Below, in pieces: positions 57,139 to 64,000 of a stretch of DNA of 64,000 bases. The notes under the pieces were generated by a model. It was not told the DNA's origin and did not search any database. It saw only the letters and a program-made list of their open reading frames with translations. The stretch comes from an uncultured Anaeromusa sp. (GTDB lineage Bacteria > Bacillota > Negativicutes > Anaeromusales > Anaeromusaceae). The translations under genes and the position numbers were made by a program. Position 1 is the stretch's first letter; every line of letters begins with the position of its first letter. The stretch covers positions 124,001 to 188,000 of the forward strand of contig NZ_OY781460.1 in assembly GCF_963676855.1 (NCBI RefSeq), in the 5' to 3' direction.

Positions 57139-58476
57139 TCAACATTTCTCATCCGGCCCTAACTGACCGGAGTCTTGGTAAATTTGACAAGCCTTTCCCT
57201 GAAAAGATGACAACTGTCGCAAAAAAAGAATGGCCGCTGCCAAGCACGCCCAACCGCAATATTGCAGCATAGGCAAGACCCCAAACAAGTCGGCTCCCTG
57301 TCCTGCAGCCAGGCCTCCCAATGGGGCCAATCCCAAAAAAGACATATTGTAAAAGCTCATAACCCGGCCTCTCAAGCGATCAGGAACCATGTGCTGCAGC
57401 AAGGTATTGACGCCGACGATCAAAAAAAGCAGACCTACTCCTAGGGCAAACAGCACGAGTCCGGCAACCTCAATCGGCACGCCTGTCGAAAGCACCAATA
57501 AGCTCAGCGCCGCCAAAAGAGCCGCCACGCCAACCCAGCGCTCCAGGCCGACAATGCTGCGCCGAAAAGACAGAATAAGCGCTCCGCATAAAGAGCCGGC
57601 TCCGGCCATAGCCATTAATGTCCCCAAAAGCGGCGCGCCACCGCCAAAATAACGCACCGCCAGCACTGGCAACAGCACGGTATAGGGCATAGCGGAAAGA
57701 CTCACCAGCGCCAAAAGCTGCAGCAATTGCCGGATCGGAGGATGTCCGAAGGTATACTTCCAACCGTCCCGAAAACCTCGGCGCCAGCTTTTTTTCTCCG
57801 TTTCTTTCTCTGCCACAGCCAGACGCAGCAAAACCAAAGAAAGCAACGAAAACAGATAGCTTACTGCATTGAGAGCAAAACAGACTGCTTCGCCGACCAA
57901 TGGAATCAAAAGTCCCCCTAACGCTGGCCCTACTAACCGTGTCGCATTAAACATGACGGAGTTTAAGGCAATGGCGTTACCGCGATCTTCACGGGCTTCC
58001 ACCAGTTCCACAACCAACGCCTGGCGTGCCGGCATGTCTGCCGCATTAATACAGCCTAATAGCAGGCTCAGCGCCAATAGATGCCAAACTTCTGCGTTGC
58101 CTGTCCAAACCAGCCAAGCCAGCACAAGGGCCTGCAATAAAGAAAGCGCCTGGGTAGCAACGAGCACCTGCCTTCGCGGCAGACGATCCACCCAGACGCC
58201 GATAAATGGCGAAAAAAGCAAACTAGGAATCTGTCCTGAAAAACTCACCAGACCCAACAGCAAGCCAGAGCCAGTTAGGCGGTATACCAACCAGCTCATA
58301 GCAATGCTTTGCACCCAGGTACCCAATAAAGACAGCCCTTGGCCGCAAAAAAACAAACGAAAGTTAGGGTAGGCCAGAGCACGCCCTAAGAGGTGCCCCT
58401 GCCTCCGCAACTGGTGAAGCTGTTTATTAATGATCGCTGCGATTTTGCGGTCTTCTGAGTTGGCTGGCCCTTTCAT
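57139..58476 (-). CDS. MFS transporter, EntS-like exporter
   Basis: A 445-residue inner-membrane major facilitator with about 12 hydrophobic segments. FFCGQGLSLLGTWVQSIAMSWLVYRLTGSGLLLGLV and the loop GVWVDRLPRRQVL match the EntS/MFS_3 group, and PDRLRGRVMSFYNMSFLGLAPLG is the matching motif in the C-half. That group exports siderophores, macrolides and other small molecules; the substrate here is unknown. AAGGAG lies before ATG 58476. It overlaps the thioesterase gene by 50 bases. Confidence 0.9.
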   Translation of the reverse strand: MKGPANSEDRKIAAIINKQLHQLRRQGHLLGRALAYPNFRLFFCGQGLSLLGTWVQSIAMSWLVYRLTGSGLLLGLVSFSGQIPSLLFSPFIGVWVDRLPRRQVLVATQALSLLQALVLAWLVWTGNAEVWHLLALSLLLGCINAADMPARQALVVELVEAREDRGNAIALNSVMFNATRLVGPALGGLLIPLVGEAVCFALNAVSYLFSLLSLVLLRLAVAEKETEKKSWRRGFRDGWKYTFGHPPIRQLLQLLALVSLSAMPYTVLLPVLAVRYFGGGAPLLGTLMAMAGAGSLCGALILSFRRSIVGLERWVGVAALLAALSLLVLSTGVPIEVAGLVLFALGVGLLFLIVGVNTLLQHMVPDRLRGRVMSFYNMSFLGLAPLGGLAAGQGADLFGVLPMLQYCGWACLAAAILFLRQLSSFQGKACQIYQDSGQLGPDEKC

Positions 58477-58870
58477 AGAGCTCCTTCTCTTCCTCCGTCT
58501 CCGGCACCACGACAATACCGTGCGGCGCCGAACGACCGGTCTCATCCACATGAATAAAGGTCAAAAAGCCGTCAACTACAAACTCTTCCTTATCAGCCGT
58601 TTCCACATCTACATATACAACCAGACTGGAACGCCCTGCATACACAACCCGGCTGTCAAAACGCAGAATACTGCCTTTTTTTACCGGACGGTTAAAAACC
58701 ATGCCATGCACAGTAGCACATACGGTCTCCGCCGTACAAGTCATGCTGGCGGCAGCGACAAAACCGGCTTCTACAAACCACGCAGCGCCGCGACCGGCAA
58801 ACAAGGTTCCGTGATGATTGGTATCGGCTCCGGTTATCAAATGATGAGTTTCAAATTTTTTCATGGCCAT
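58427..58870 (-). CDS. Acyl-CoA thioesterase, hotdog fold
   Basis: A 147-residue single-hotdog acyl-CoA thioesterase. THHLITGADTNHHGTLFAGRGAAWFVEAGFVAA carries the catalytic NHHGTLFAG segment, VCATVHGMVFNRPVKKGSILRF and YVDVETADKE complete the fold, and a short polar tail follows. It releases CoA from acyl-CoA in the cytoplasm; chain length cannot be inferred. ATG 58870 with AGGGGG upstream is the start. The following MFS gene begins inside its 3' end, so the two form an operon. Confidence 0.9.
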   Translation of the reverse strand: MAMKKFETHHLITGADTNHHGTLFAGRGAAWFVEAGFVAAASMTCTAETVCATVHGMVFNRPVKKGSILRFDSRVVYAGRSSLVVYVDVETADKEEFVVDGFLTFIHVDETGRSAPHGIVVVPETEEEKELYERASQLRRPQNRSDH

Positions 58871-58962
58871 CTGTTTTTTCCCCCTGCTTGTTAAATGATT
58901 TTTGCGAATTTTCACTTGTTTTAAGTGTAATGCAAAATACAAAGAATGACAAGCAGGCTACA

Positions 58963-60624
58963 TTATCCTTCATCAAAAGACAGCATCTCTCGGAATGCAT
59001 ACACCACATCCGCATCAAACTGGCTGCCGGCACAACGTTCTAACTCCGCCAGCGCCTGTTCTTGCGTCAGAGACTTCCGATGCACACGCGTACCGGTCAT
59101 AGACTCGTACGCATCAGCCACAGCTAGCACTCTGCTAAGGTAAGGAGTTTCTTCCCCTTGCAACTTGGCCGGATACCCAGCGCCGTCCCAACGTTCATGA
59201 TGATGCAAGATGAGATTGGCCAAAGAAGCTAGTTCCGGCATCATCCGTGCCAGCTGAGCCCCTTTTTCCGCATGGCTTTCCATCAAAGCTCGCTCTTCCG
59301 GCGTATATACATCATCCTTATTTACCAACACCTCCGGTAAGAGCAGCGTACCTACATCATGGAACATGGCCAATAAACGAAGCGACTCTTCGCTGTCCGG
59401 CAGCTCCAAATAGCGTCCGAAGCGAACCAAAATTCCTTCTAGCCTTTGCACATGCGGTCCTGTCCAGCGGCTGCCCACCTCCAGCATGCGCCGCAACCTC
59501 GCCAGTCCTCCTTGCTCATAGCGAGAGGAAAACTTGTATTTTTCCGCATACATAGCACTGTCCGCAGCCTGCAGCAAACTCTGGCTTGTTATCTGAAGCA
59601 AATCGCCCCAAGCCCAGCCGACAGACAAAGAAACACGCGCCGCTTCGGCCTCCTGCGCCAAAAGCTTTGCTTTCTGCTGCATTAATTCTTCCGGCTCATC
59701 ACAATATAACGCAACAAATTCGTCGCCACCGATGCGCGCCAACAACTCCGCCTCGCCGAACACACTCTGTAATACGCTGCTAACGCGGCGCAGCAATTCA
59801 TCTCCTGCCTCATGGCCTTCCAAATCATTAACCAGTTTCAAATCGTTGACATCAATAGCCAAAACTCCTAAGGTTCCCTGGGGCATCTCCGCCAACTCCT
59901 GACGCAGCCGTTCAAAACGCGAGCGGTTGGCCAGACCGGTCAGCGCATCCTTTTCGCTATAAATGCGCAGTTGTTCTTCCACTCGCTTACGCTCGATGAT
60001 CTCTTGGCGTAGTTTAGCATTAGCCTCCAATAACTGCTCTGTCCTCTTAGCTACGCGCTGTTCCAACTGGCTGTTTAAAGAACGTACTTCGTCTTCCGCC
60101 TGGCGACGCTCTGTCGCTTCCTCGCGCAGCCGCTCAAAAAGCAAACACGCTTCTACAGACACAGCAAACTTTTGCATCACCTGCGCTAACATACGCTGCA
60201 GGACTTTATTCTCCGCCAGCTCTTCTTGCACACTGTAGAGTTTGAGCACTCCCATTTTTCCCAAAGGATATAAAAAATAGCATCCGCCGTCAATCTGCCG
60301 CTCCTGCACCAATTCGTCAAAACCAGGCATCTGCGCAGTAATTACCAAGCCTTCGTCATTATCTATGCAAGCTTTAGCGGCAGCAGGCAGCACTCCCAAC
60401 ACATTTTCCACATAATAGCTTGGGTACCCGTAAATCAAGCGAGCCCGTTCCTGCTCCACGTCGTTCAGCCAGACCGCGCCGTAACGAAAACTCTTACGCC
60501 GCAATAGTACCTGCAAAAAGCGCTCACAATTATCCTCTAGCCCCAAAGTCCGGCCTACTGCCAGAGACAATTCATACAAAACCGCTAGTTCCCGTACCAT
60601 CTGGAGCCCTTGTACCGGTTTCAT
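58963..60624 (-). CDS. GAF-like, GGDEF and HD-GYP c-di-GMP protein
   Basis: The 553 residues have an N-terminal GAF-like sensor (about 10-165), a coiled coil (about 165-225), a GGDEF domain (about 225-380) with intact loop RIGGDEFVAL, and an HD-GYP domain (about 395-550). In the latter the GYP site HHERWDGAGYP is intact, but the usual HDxGK reads MFHDVGTLLLPE, with the lysine replaced by Thr. Cyclase activity is expected; phosphodiesterase activity is less certain. The start overlaps the FIST gene stop by four bases (ATGA), so FIST is probably its input partner. Confidence 0.9.
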   Translation of the reverse strand: MKPVQGLQMVRELAVLYELSLAVGRTLGLEDNCERFLQVLLRRKSFRYGAVWLNDVEQERARLIYGYPSYYVENVLGVLPAAAKACIDNDEGLVITAQMPGFDELVQERQIDGGCYFLYPLGKMGVLKLYSVQEELAENKVLQRMLAQVMQKFAVSVEACLLFERLREEATERRQAEDEVRSLNSQLEQRVAKRTEQLLEANAKLRQEIIERKRVEEQLRIYSEKDALTGLANRSRFERLRQELAEMPQGTLGVLAIDVNDLKLVNDLEGHEAGDELLRRVSSVLQSVFGEAELLARIGGDEFVALYCDEPEELMQQKAKLLAQEAEAARVSLSVGWAWGDLLQITSQSLLQAADSAMYAEKYKFSSRYEQGGLARLRRMLEVGSRWTGPHVQRLEGILVRFGRYLELPDSEESLRLLAMFHDVGTLLLPEVLVNKDDVYTPEERALMESHAEKGAQLARMMPELASLANLILHHHERWDGAGYPAKLQGEETPYLSRVLAVADAYESMTGTRVHRKSLTQEQALAELERCAGSQFDADVVYAFREMLSFDEG

Positions 60625-61697
60625 ACCATCACTCCAATAACAACGGTCTTATTGCACAATTCCAAAACTCCTTCTGACGGCAAGACGATTTCCCCGTAGC
60701 TCAACACGCCGTATAGTGCGTCCAGTTTCGGATTTCGCCGCTGCAGATTATGACGAATCGCTGAAAGTTCTTTCGTGAAAACTGCCCCTTCCAACTGCGC
60801 TCGAGCATAACAATTTACGATCAAGGCTCCCTGTGCAGCAGCAACTTCAACTTCTTCGGCTGCCAAAGCCGCCGAGGCCGCCATGGCCTCGCCTTCAGCA
60901 ACAAGCACGCTGAGAACGGCATTCTCCGGCACTTCGCCAGCGCAAACCAGACTGCCGTCCTCGGCTATTTCCACAATACTGCGCACCAAATCCACGCTCT
61001 CTTCACGTACCATCCCCAGGGGATAGTGGCCAAGGTCGTCCAAAACCATTCCATAGGCAGCCAATACCCCTTGGTAAGCAGTCAGCGCCGGCTGCCAGTT
61101 CAGCTCTAAAATACGATTTTTTTCCGCTTTAGTCACGACTAACACATCCGGCAGACTGCTAAAACCATAGCCCCGCGAAGTATGCAGCCCACAAGCGGCA
61201 AAAACAGCCAGGCCTGCAGCTTCACACCAGCCAGCTTGCGTAAACAACCCCGTGTCTGTTTCAGCCAAGTCGCATTCACCCACAGCGCCAATGCAGCGAA
61301 TCGAATGCCCTAGATAATCGTATAATCCTTCCAGTACATGCTCCGTTTCGGCGCGCTGGCAATTAAACAGCAAAAAAGCAGTCGTATTCTGTACGTCATG
61401 CCGCCACGGCGGTTCCTCTTGTTTCGGATACAGAGGCAGCACGGGAGCAGCTAAAGGAAAGCGAAGCCAACATGCACCTTCACTGACAACCTCTTCTCCG
61501 TGAATGAGAGCCGGAAACAGAGAGCCGGCTACAAGCAGCCCTTTATCACGCGCCCACTTCCATAACACAGGCAATGCCTTTTGGGAAGAAGATGCCACCA
61601 AGAGCACTAGTATTTCATTTTCTTTCCATTCGATATGTTTCAACTGCGCCAGCCACGCATCTCCGCGCGAACCGGACAGCCACCCTTGCATGCTCAT
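60621..61697 (-). CDS. FIST domain sensor protein
   Basis: A 358-residue cytoplasmic protein with FIST_N and FIST_C domains. ENEILVLLVASSSQ, AVGECDLAETDTGLFTQAGW and GLAVFAACGLHTSRGYGFS fit FIST_N; AYQGVLAAYGMVLDDLGHYPLGMVRE and ALIVNCYARAQL with YGVLSYGEIVL fit FIST_C. FIST domains are proposed to sense small ligands such as amino acids. AAAGGAG lies seven bases before ATG 61697. It is the first gene of a two-gene unit with the GGDEF-HD-GYP protein. Confidence 0.87.
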   Translation of the reverse strand: MSMQGWLSGSRGDAWLAQLKHIEWKENEILVLLVASSSQKALPVLWKWARDKGLLVAGSLFPALIHGEEVVSEGACWLRFPLAAPVLPLYPKQEEPPWRHDVQNTTAFLLFNCQRAETEHVLEGLYDYLGHSIRCIGAVGECDLAETDTGLFTQAGWCEAAGLAVFAACGLHTSRGYGFSSLPDVLVVTKAEKNRILELNWQPALTAYQGVLAAYGMVLDDLGHYPLGMVREESVDLVRSIVEIAEDGSLVCAGEVPENAVLSVLVAEGEAMAASAALAAEEVEVAAAQGALIVNCYARAQLEGAVFTKELSAIRHNLQRRNPKLDALYGVLSYGEIVLPSEGVLELCNKTVVIGVMV

Positions 61698-61906
61698 GGC
61701 TTGGCTCCTTTCCAACAAGTATTACCGCTTGCAAAAAAAAGACTGTTTCGTGTATGCTGAGACTAATAGAAAAACTCCGCAGGAAGCCTTCGTTAAATCT
61801 TTACAATGCGCCGCCCGCGGCAGCCCTTTTCACAGAAGTTATTTCTCTATATTATAAAAGATAGCTTTTCATTTGTCATTACGTTCCCTTAGTCAATTCC
61901 AATATT

Positions 61907-61925
61907 TGTCGGATTTTCTCCGACA
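61907..61925. promoter_or_regulatory. Perfect palindrome upstream of menG
   Basis: TGTCGGA-TTTTC-TCCGACA, 7-bp arms, ends nine bases before the AGGAGG ribosome site. It could be an operator or a small hairpin that affects translation. Confidence 0.4.
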
Positions 61926-61947
61926 TTCGTAATAGGAGGTGTTTGCG

Positions 61948-62676
61948 ATGCAATGCTTTCATTTTTACCGCAAAGAAGAAAAAATGCACGCTATTTTTCA
62001 AGCTATCGCTCCTCGCTACAACTGCCTAAACCGCATGATTAGTTTTTTCCATGACCAATATTGGCGGCGCAAAGCTGTAGAACAAGCAAACTTCCCTCCG
62101 CAGGCAAATCTCCTGGATATCTGTTGCGGCACCGGACGCCTGACTCAAGAATTGTTGCGCCACTGCGGCGCGGATGGCCGCATCACAGGTCTGGACTTTT
62201 CCGCCAACATGCTGCGCGAAGCCGAAGCCAATCTTCGCTACCATCCTCAATGCCGCCAAGTTTCCTGGGTTCATGGCAATGCACTGCACCTGCCATTTGC
62301 CGACGCTTCCTTCGACGGCGTCTCTATCTCCTTTGGGTTATACAGCGTCGCCGGCACAGAGCAAGCACTACAAGAAATGCTGCGCGTACTTCGCCCCGGC
62401 GGTAAACTCCTGCTGCTCGAGTTGTCTCAGCCTACCGACACCGCACTGACACCCTTGTTTCATTTTTATTTTGAACATGTTCTGCCCCTGGCAGGCAGCG
62501 TGTATCTAGGCCTTCCCATCACCTTCCAACGCTGGTTGCCAGAATCACTGCATACGCTTCCTTCCCGTGAAGCAATCTCTCAGATACTGGCACACCTAGG
62601 TACCACAAATGCATCTTGGAAAAGTCTGACGAATGGCATGGTCACCATCGGCACCGCCGTTAAAAGAGAGGTTTAG
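61948..62676 (+). CDS. menG: Demethylmenaquinone methyltransferase, UbiE/MenG family
   Basis: The last step of menaquinone synthesis, a SAM-dependent ring methylation. The 242-residue enzyme has FQAIAPRYNCLNRMISFFHDQYWRRKAV (UbiE family N-terminus), SAM motif LLDICCGTGRLTQELL, GLDFSANMLREAEAN, and the FADASFDGVSISFGLYSVA and LRPGGKLLLLELSQP blocks. AGGAGG lies before ATG 61948. The prenyltransferase gene follows after one base. Confidence 0.92.
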   Translation: MQCFHFYRKEEKMHAIFQAIAPRYNCLNRMISFFHDQYWRRKAVEQANFPPQANLLDICCGTGRLTQELLRHCGADGRITGLDFSANMLREAEANLRYHPQCRQVSWVHGNALHLPFADASFDGVSISFGLYSVAGTEQALQEMLRVLRPGGKLLLLELSQPTDTALTPLFHFYFEHVLPLAGSVYLGLPITFQRWLPESLHTLPSREAISQILAHLGTTNASWKSLTNGMVTIGTAVKREV

Positions 62677-62677
62677 T

Positions 62678-63538
62678 ATGCAGACATTGCGCATTTTTCT
62701 AGAAATGATCAAATTCAAACACACTTTATTTGCCCTGCCTTTCGCGTATGCCAGTGCGTTGTTAACAATGCAGCGTCTACCATCTCTTCACGATCTTTTC
62801 TGGATTACCATCGCCATGGCTGGCGCCCGCACCGCCGCTATGTCCTTTAATCGTCTGGCAGACCGGCACATTGATGCCGCAAACCCCCGTACTGCCGACC
62901 GCGCTCTGCCCCAAAAACGACTGAGTCTTTTTGCCGTATCTTTCTACACGCTGCTTTCCCTGCTATGCTTGACGCTGGCGGCTTTTCAACTCAGCTCGCT
63001 GGCCGTGAAACTACTGTTGCCAGTAGTCTTTTGCCTTACCTTCTATTCCTATACCAAGCGTTTCACCTGGCTATGCCATCTTTTTCTCGGCGCAACGTTA
63101 GGCCTGGCGCCGCTTTGCGCCTGGGCCGCCATTGCCGACACACTCAGCTCTCCGGCGCTCTCCTTGTGGGGCGGCGTCCTCTTCTGGGTGGCTGGTTTTG
63201 ATATCATTTATGCCTGCAGCGACATGGATTTTGACCGTCAAGCTGGACTGTACTCGATTCCGGCTTGCTTTGGCCTTACTCGTTCGTTGCGTCTAGCCGC
63301 TCTTTTTCATCTTTTTGCAGCTGGCTTCTTCGTGCTCACCGGCTGGCTTTTGGCCTTGGGACCCTGGTATTGGTTGGCTCTTACCACCGCCGCTTTTCCT
63401 CTTTGGTGGCAGCACCACCTGGTAAGCCCGGCGGATCTGTCCCGTAGCCAGATAGCTTTTTTCCACTGCAATAGTCTTTTAAGCCTGCTCTTCTTCGCCG
63501 GCGTACTTCTCGATGTGCTGACAAGATACGGAGTTTGA
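62678..63538 (+). CDS. UbiA-family prenyltransferase, MqnP/MenA-type
   Basis: An inner-membrane aromatic prenyltransferase of 286 residues with about eight hydrophobic segments. The first Asp-rich motif is NRLADRHIDAANPRTADRALP and the second is CSDMDFDRQAGLYSIP. The short UbiA form with ARTAAMSFNRLADR resembles MqnP of the futalosine menaquinone pathway more than E. coli MenA, but this is inference. It is coupled one base after menG, giving an attachment/methylation pair for late menaquinone synthesis. Confidence 0.88.
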   Translation: MQTLRIFLEMIKFKHTLFALPFAYASALLTMQRLPSLHDLFWITIAMAGARTAAMSFNRLADRHIDAANPRTADRALPQKRLSLFAVSFYTLLSLLCLTLAAFQLSSLAVKLLLPVVFCLTFYSYTKRFTWLCHLFLGATLGLAPLCAWAAIADTLSSPALSLWGGVLFWVAGFDIIYACSDMDFDRQAGLYSIPACFGLTRSLRLAALFHLFAAGFFVLTGWLLALGPWYWLALTTAAFPLWWQHHLVSPADLSRSQIAFFHCNSLLSLLFFAGVLLDVLTRYGV

Positions 63539-63589
63539 ACAGGAGTAGTGACGAATGCATTCTAATTTAATGATATTGCAAAAACATTG

Positions 63590-63631
63590 AAACCCAGGCA
63601 ACGAAGCTATGTTTTCATTGCCTGGGTTTTG
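63590..63631 (+). terminator. Bidirectional terminator after the menaquinone genes
   Basis: AAACCCAGGCAA pairs with TTGCCTGGGTTT, T-rich on both sides, between convergent genes. Confidence 0.85.
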
Positions 63632-63651
63632 TTATATGCCATTCCTTTCCT

Positions 63652-63700
63652 CATAACTCCTCTGGCACCCGCTGTTACTCAGTTACTCTGTGTTCGTCCC
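63652..63700. repeat. Dispersed repeat overlapping the end of addA
   Basis: ATAACTCCTCTG followed by TGTTACTCAGTTACTCTGTGTTCG. This is the second copy of the element at 49393. On the minus strand it supplies the last codons and stop of addA. Confidence 0.6.
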
Positions 63701-64000
63701 CTGCTCCATGGTCGCCCTCCTCCAAGAGAATGGTTTTCCCCAGCGAGAAGGAGTACAGCCAGCACTCTTTGACAGGCTGCCGCAGAATACCGCCTAACGC
63801 ACGAGCGTAGAGCTCCAACTGCAAACGATAGCGCCCAGCCAATTCTTCCGGCGACAAACCCCTGTCACTCTTATAGTCCACCAAAATCCAAGCATCGCCT
63901 TCTTGAAACAGCAAATCCGCCACACCTTGCACGAAGACGGTTTCTGCCTGGCCCGCCACTTCGGGATAAAATTCCTCCGCTGGCAACAGTACGCTGAAAG
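63675..64000 (-). CDS. addA: ATP-dependent helicase/nuclease subunit A, C-terminus only
   Basis: The last ~108 residues of AddA; the gene runs off the right edge with an open frame. VFVQGVADLLFQEGDAWILVDYKSDRG carries the RecB-family nuclease metal ligands (D of GVAD, DYK), and YRLQLELYARALGGIL with QPVKECWLYSFSLG is the usual AddA end. AddAB processes double-strand breaks for recombination. The final residues GDEHRVTE fall inside a dispersed repeat, which suggests the native C-terminus was rewritten by insertion. Confidence 0.9.
   Translation of the reverse strand, partial: FSVLLPAEEFYPEVAGQAETVFVQGVADLLFQEGDAWILVDYKSDRGLSPEELAGRYRLQLELYARALGGILRQPVKECWLYSFSLGKTILLEEGDHGAGDEHRVTE

Noticed and set aside
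1..64000. tRNA, rRNA, integrase or prophage genes
   Set aside because: None was recognised on either strand; the Com-like zinc ribbon at 40822-41007 is phage-like only in fold, with no other phage genes nearby.

Overview
The window looks like a chromosomal segment of a diderm Firmicute (Negativicutes), most like the Sporomusaceae (an Anaeromusa/Pelosinus-type organism); the genus is an inference. The mixture points this way: Firmicute-type genes and signals (Tex, FakA/DegV, Asp23, AddA, a T-box leader, strong AGGAGG ribosome sites) sit beside outer-membrane proteins (a porin and the start of a FadL/UPF0164-type protein). Anaerobic and amino-acid metabolism genes fit too (leucine dehydrogenase, sulfite/nitrite reductase, FeoB, a late menaquinone pair). 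No tRNA, rRNA, CRISPR array, intact transposase or prophage was seen.

Layout. Positions 1-6750 are an AT-richer accessory stretch of exported proteins: an outer-membrane protein start, a secreted acetolactate decarboxylase, two paralogous exported proteins, a DUF4127 protein, a DsrE protein and a 57-residue zinc ribbon, with REP-like intergenic repeats between them. 6953-11365 is a tight minus-strand operon deoC-phosphomannomutase-walJ-htrA-rlmH, followed by a Fur/PerR regulator and Tex. 14705-16983 is a phosphate transport set (secreted protein, PiT, DUF47). 17164-21283 carries Asp23, a LysE exporter and the DegV-FakA-cyclodeaminase operon. 21564-26000 has a long FtsA/PilM-like ATPase, CobO and a siroheme reductase with a 12-glycine microsatellite. 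26214-34487 holds two large c-di-GMP proteins around leucine dehydrogenase, a methyltransferase, a TIM-barrel protein and an acetyltransferase.

34567-41228 is the most interesting region. A consensus promoter bracketed by two Fur-box-like sites precedes a leader with a rho-independent hairpin. Eight minus-strand genes follow with overlapping or nearly touching ends: a Com-like zinc ribbon, DUF3793, an HD-GYP phosphodiesterase, a 44-residue cysteine peptide, feoA, feoB, a FeoB-associated Cys-rich protein and a GGDEF diguanylate cyclase. A porin follows after 36 bases with no terminator between. Read as one unit, this is an iron-controlled ferrous uptake operon with a c-di-GMP synthesis/degradation pair built in, and possibly its own outer-membrane pore and Fur-controlled small RNA. 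A third Fur-like site lies inside the 3' end of the HD-GYP gene, directly before the feo genes proper.

The right third holds a ferredoxin-type thioredoxin reductase-like flavoprotein, a T-box-controlled serA-DUF1015-serC operon, a response regulator operon ending in a REC-PAS-GGDEF-HD-GYP protein, a flavin reductase, a helicase, a PHP phosphatase, an amino acid permease, a fused D-lactate dehydrogenase, an MFS exporter with a thioesterase, a FIST/GGDEF-HD-GYP pair, a late menaquinone gene pair and the 3' end of addA. Six c-di-GMP proteins in 64 kb is a high density.
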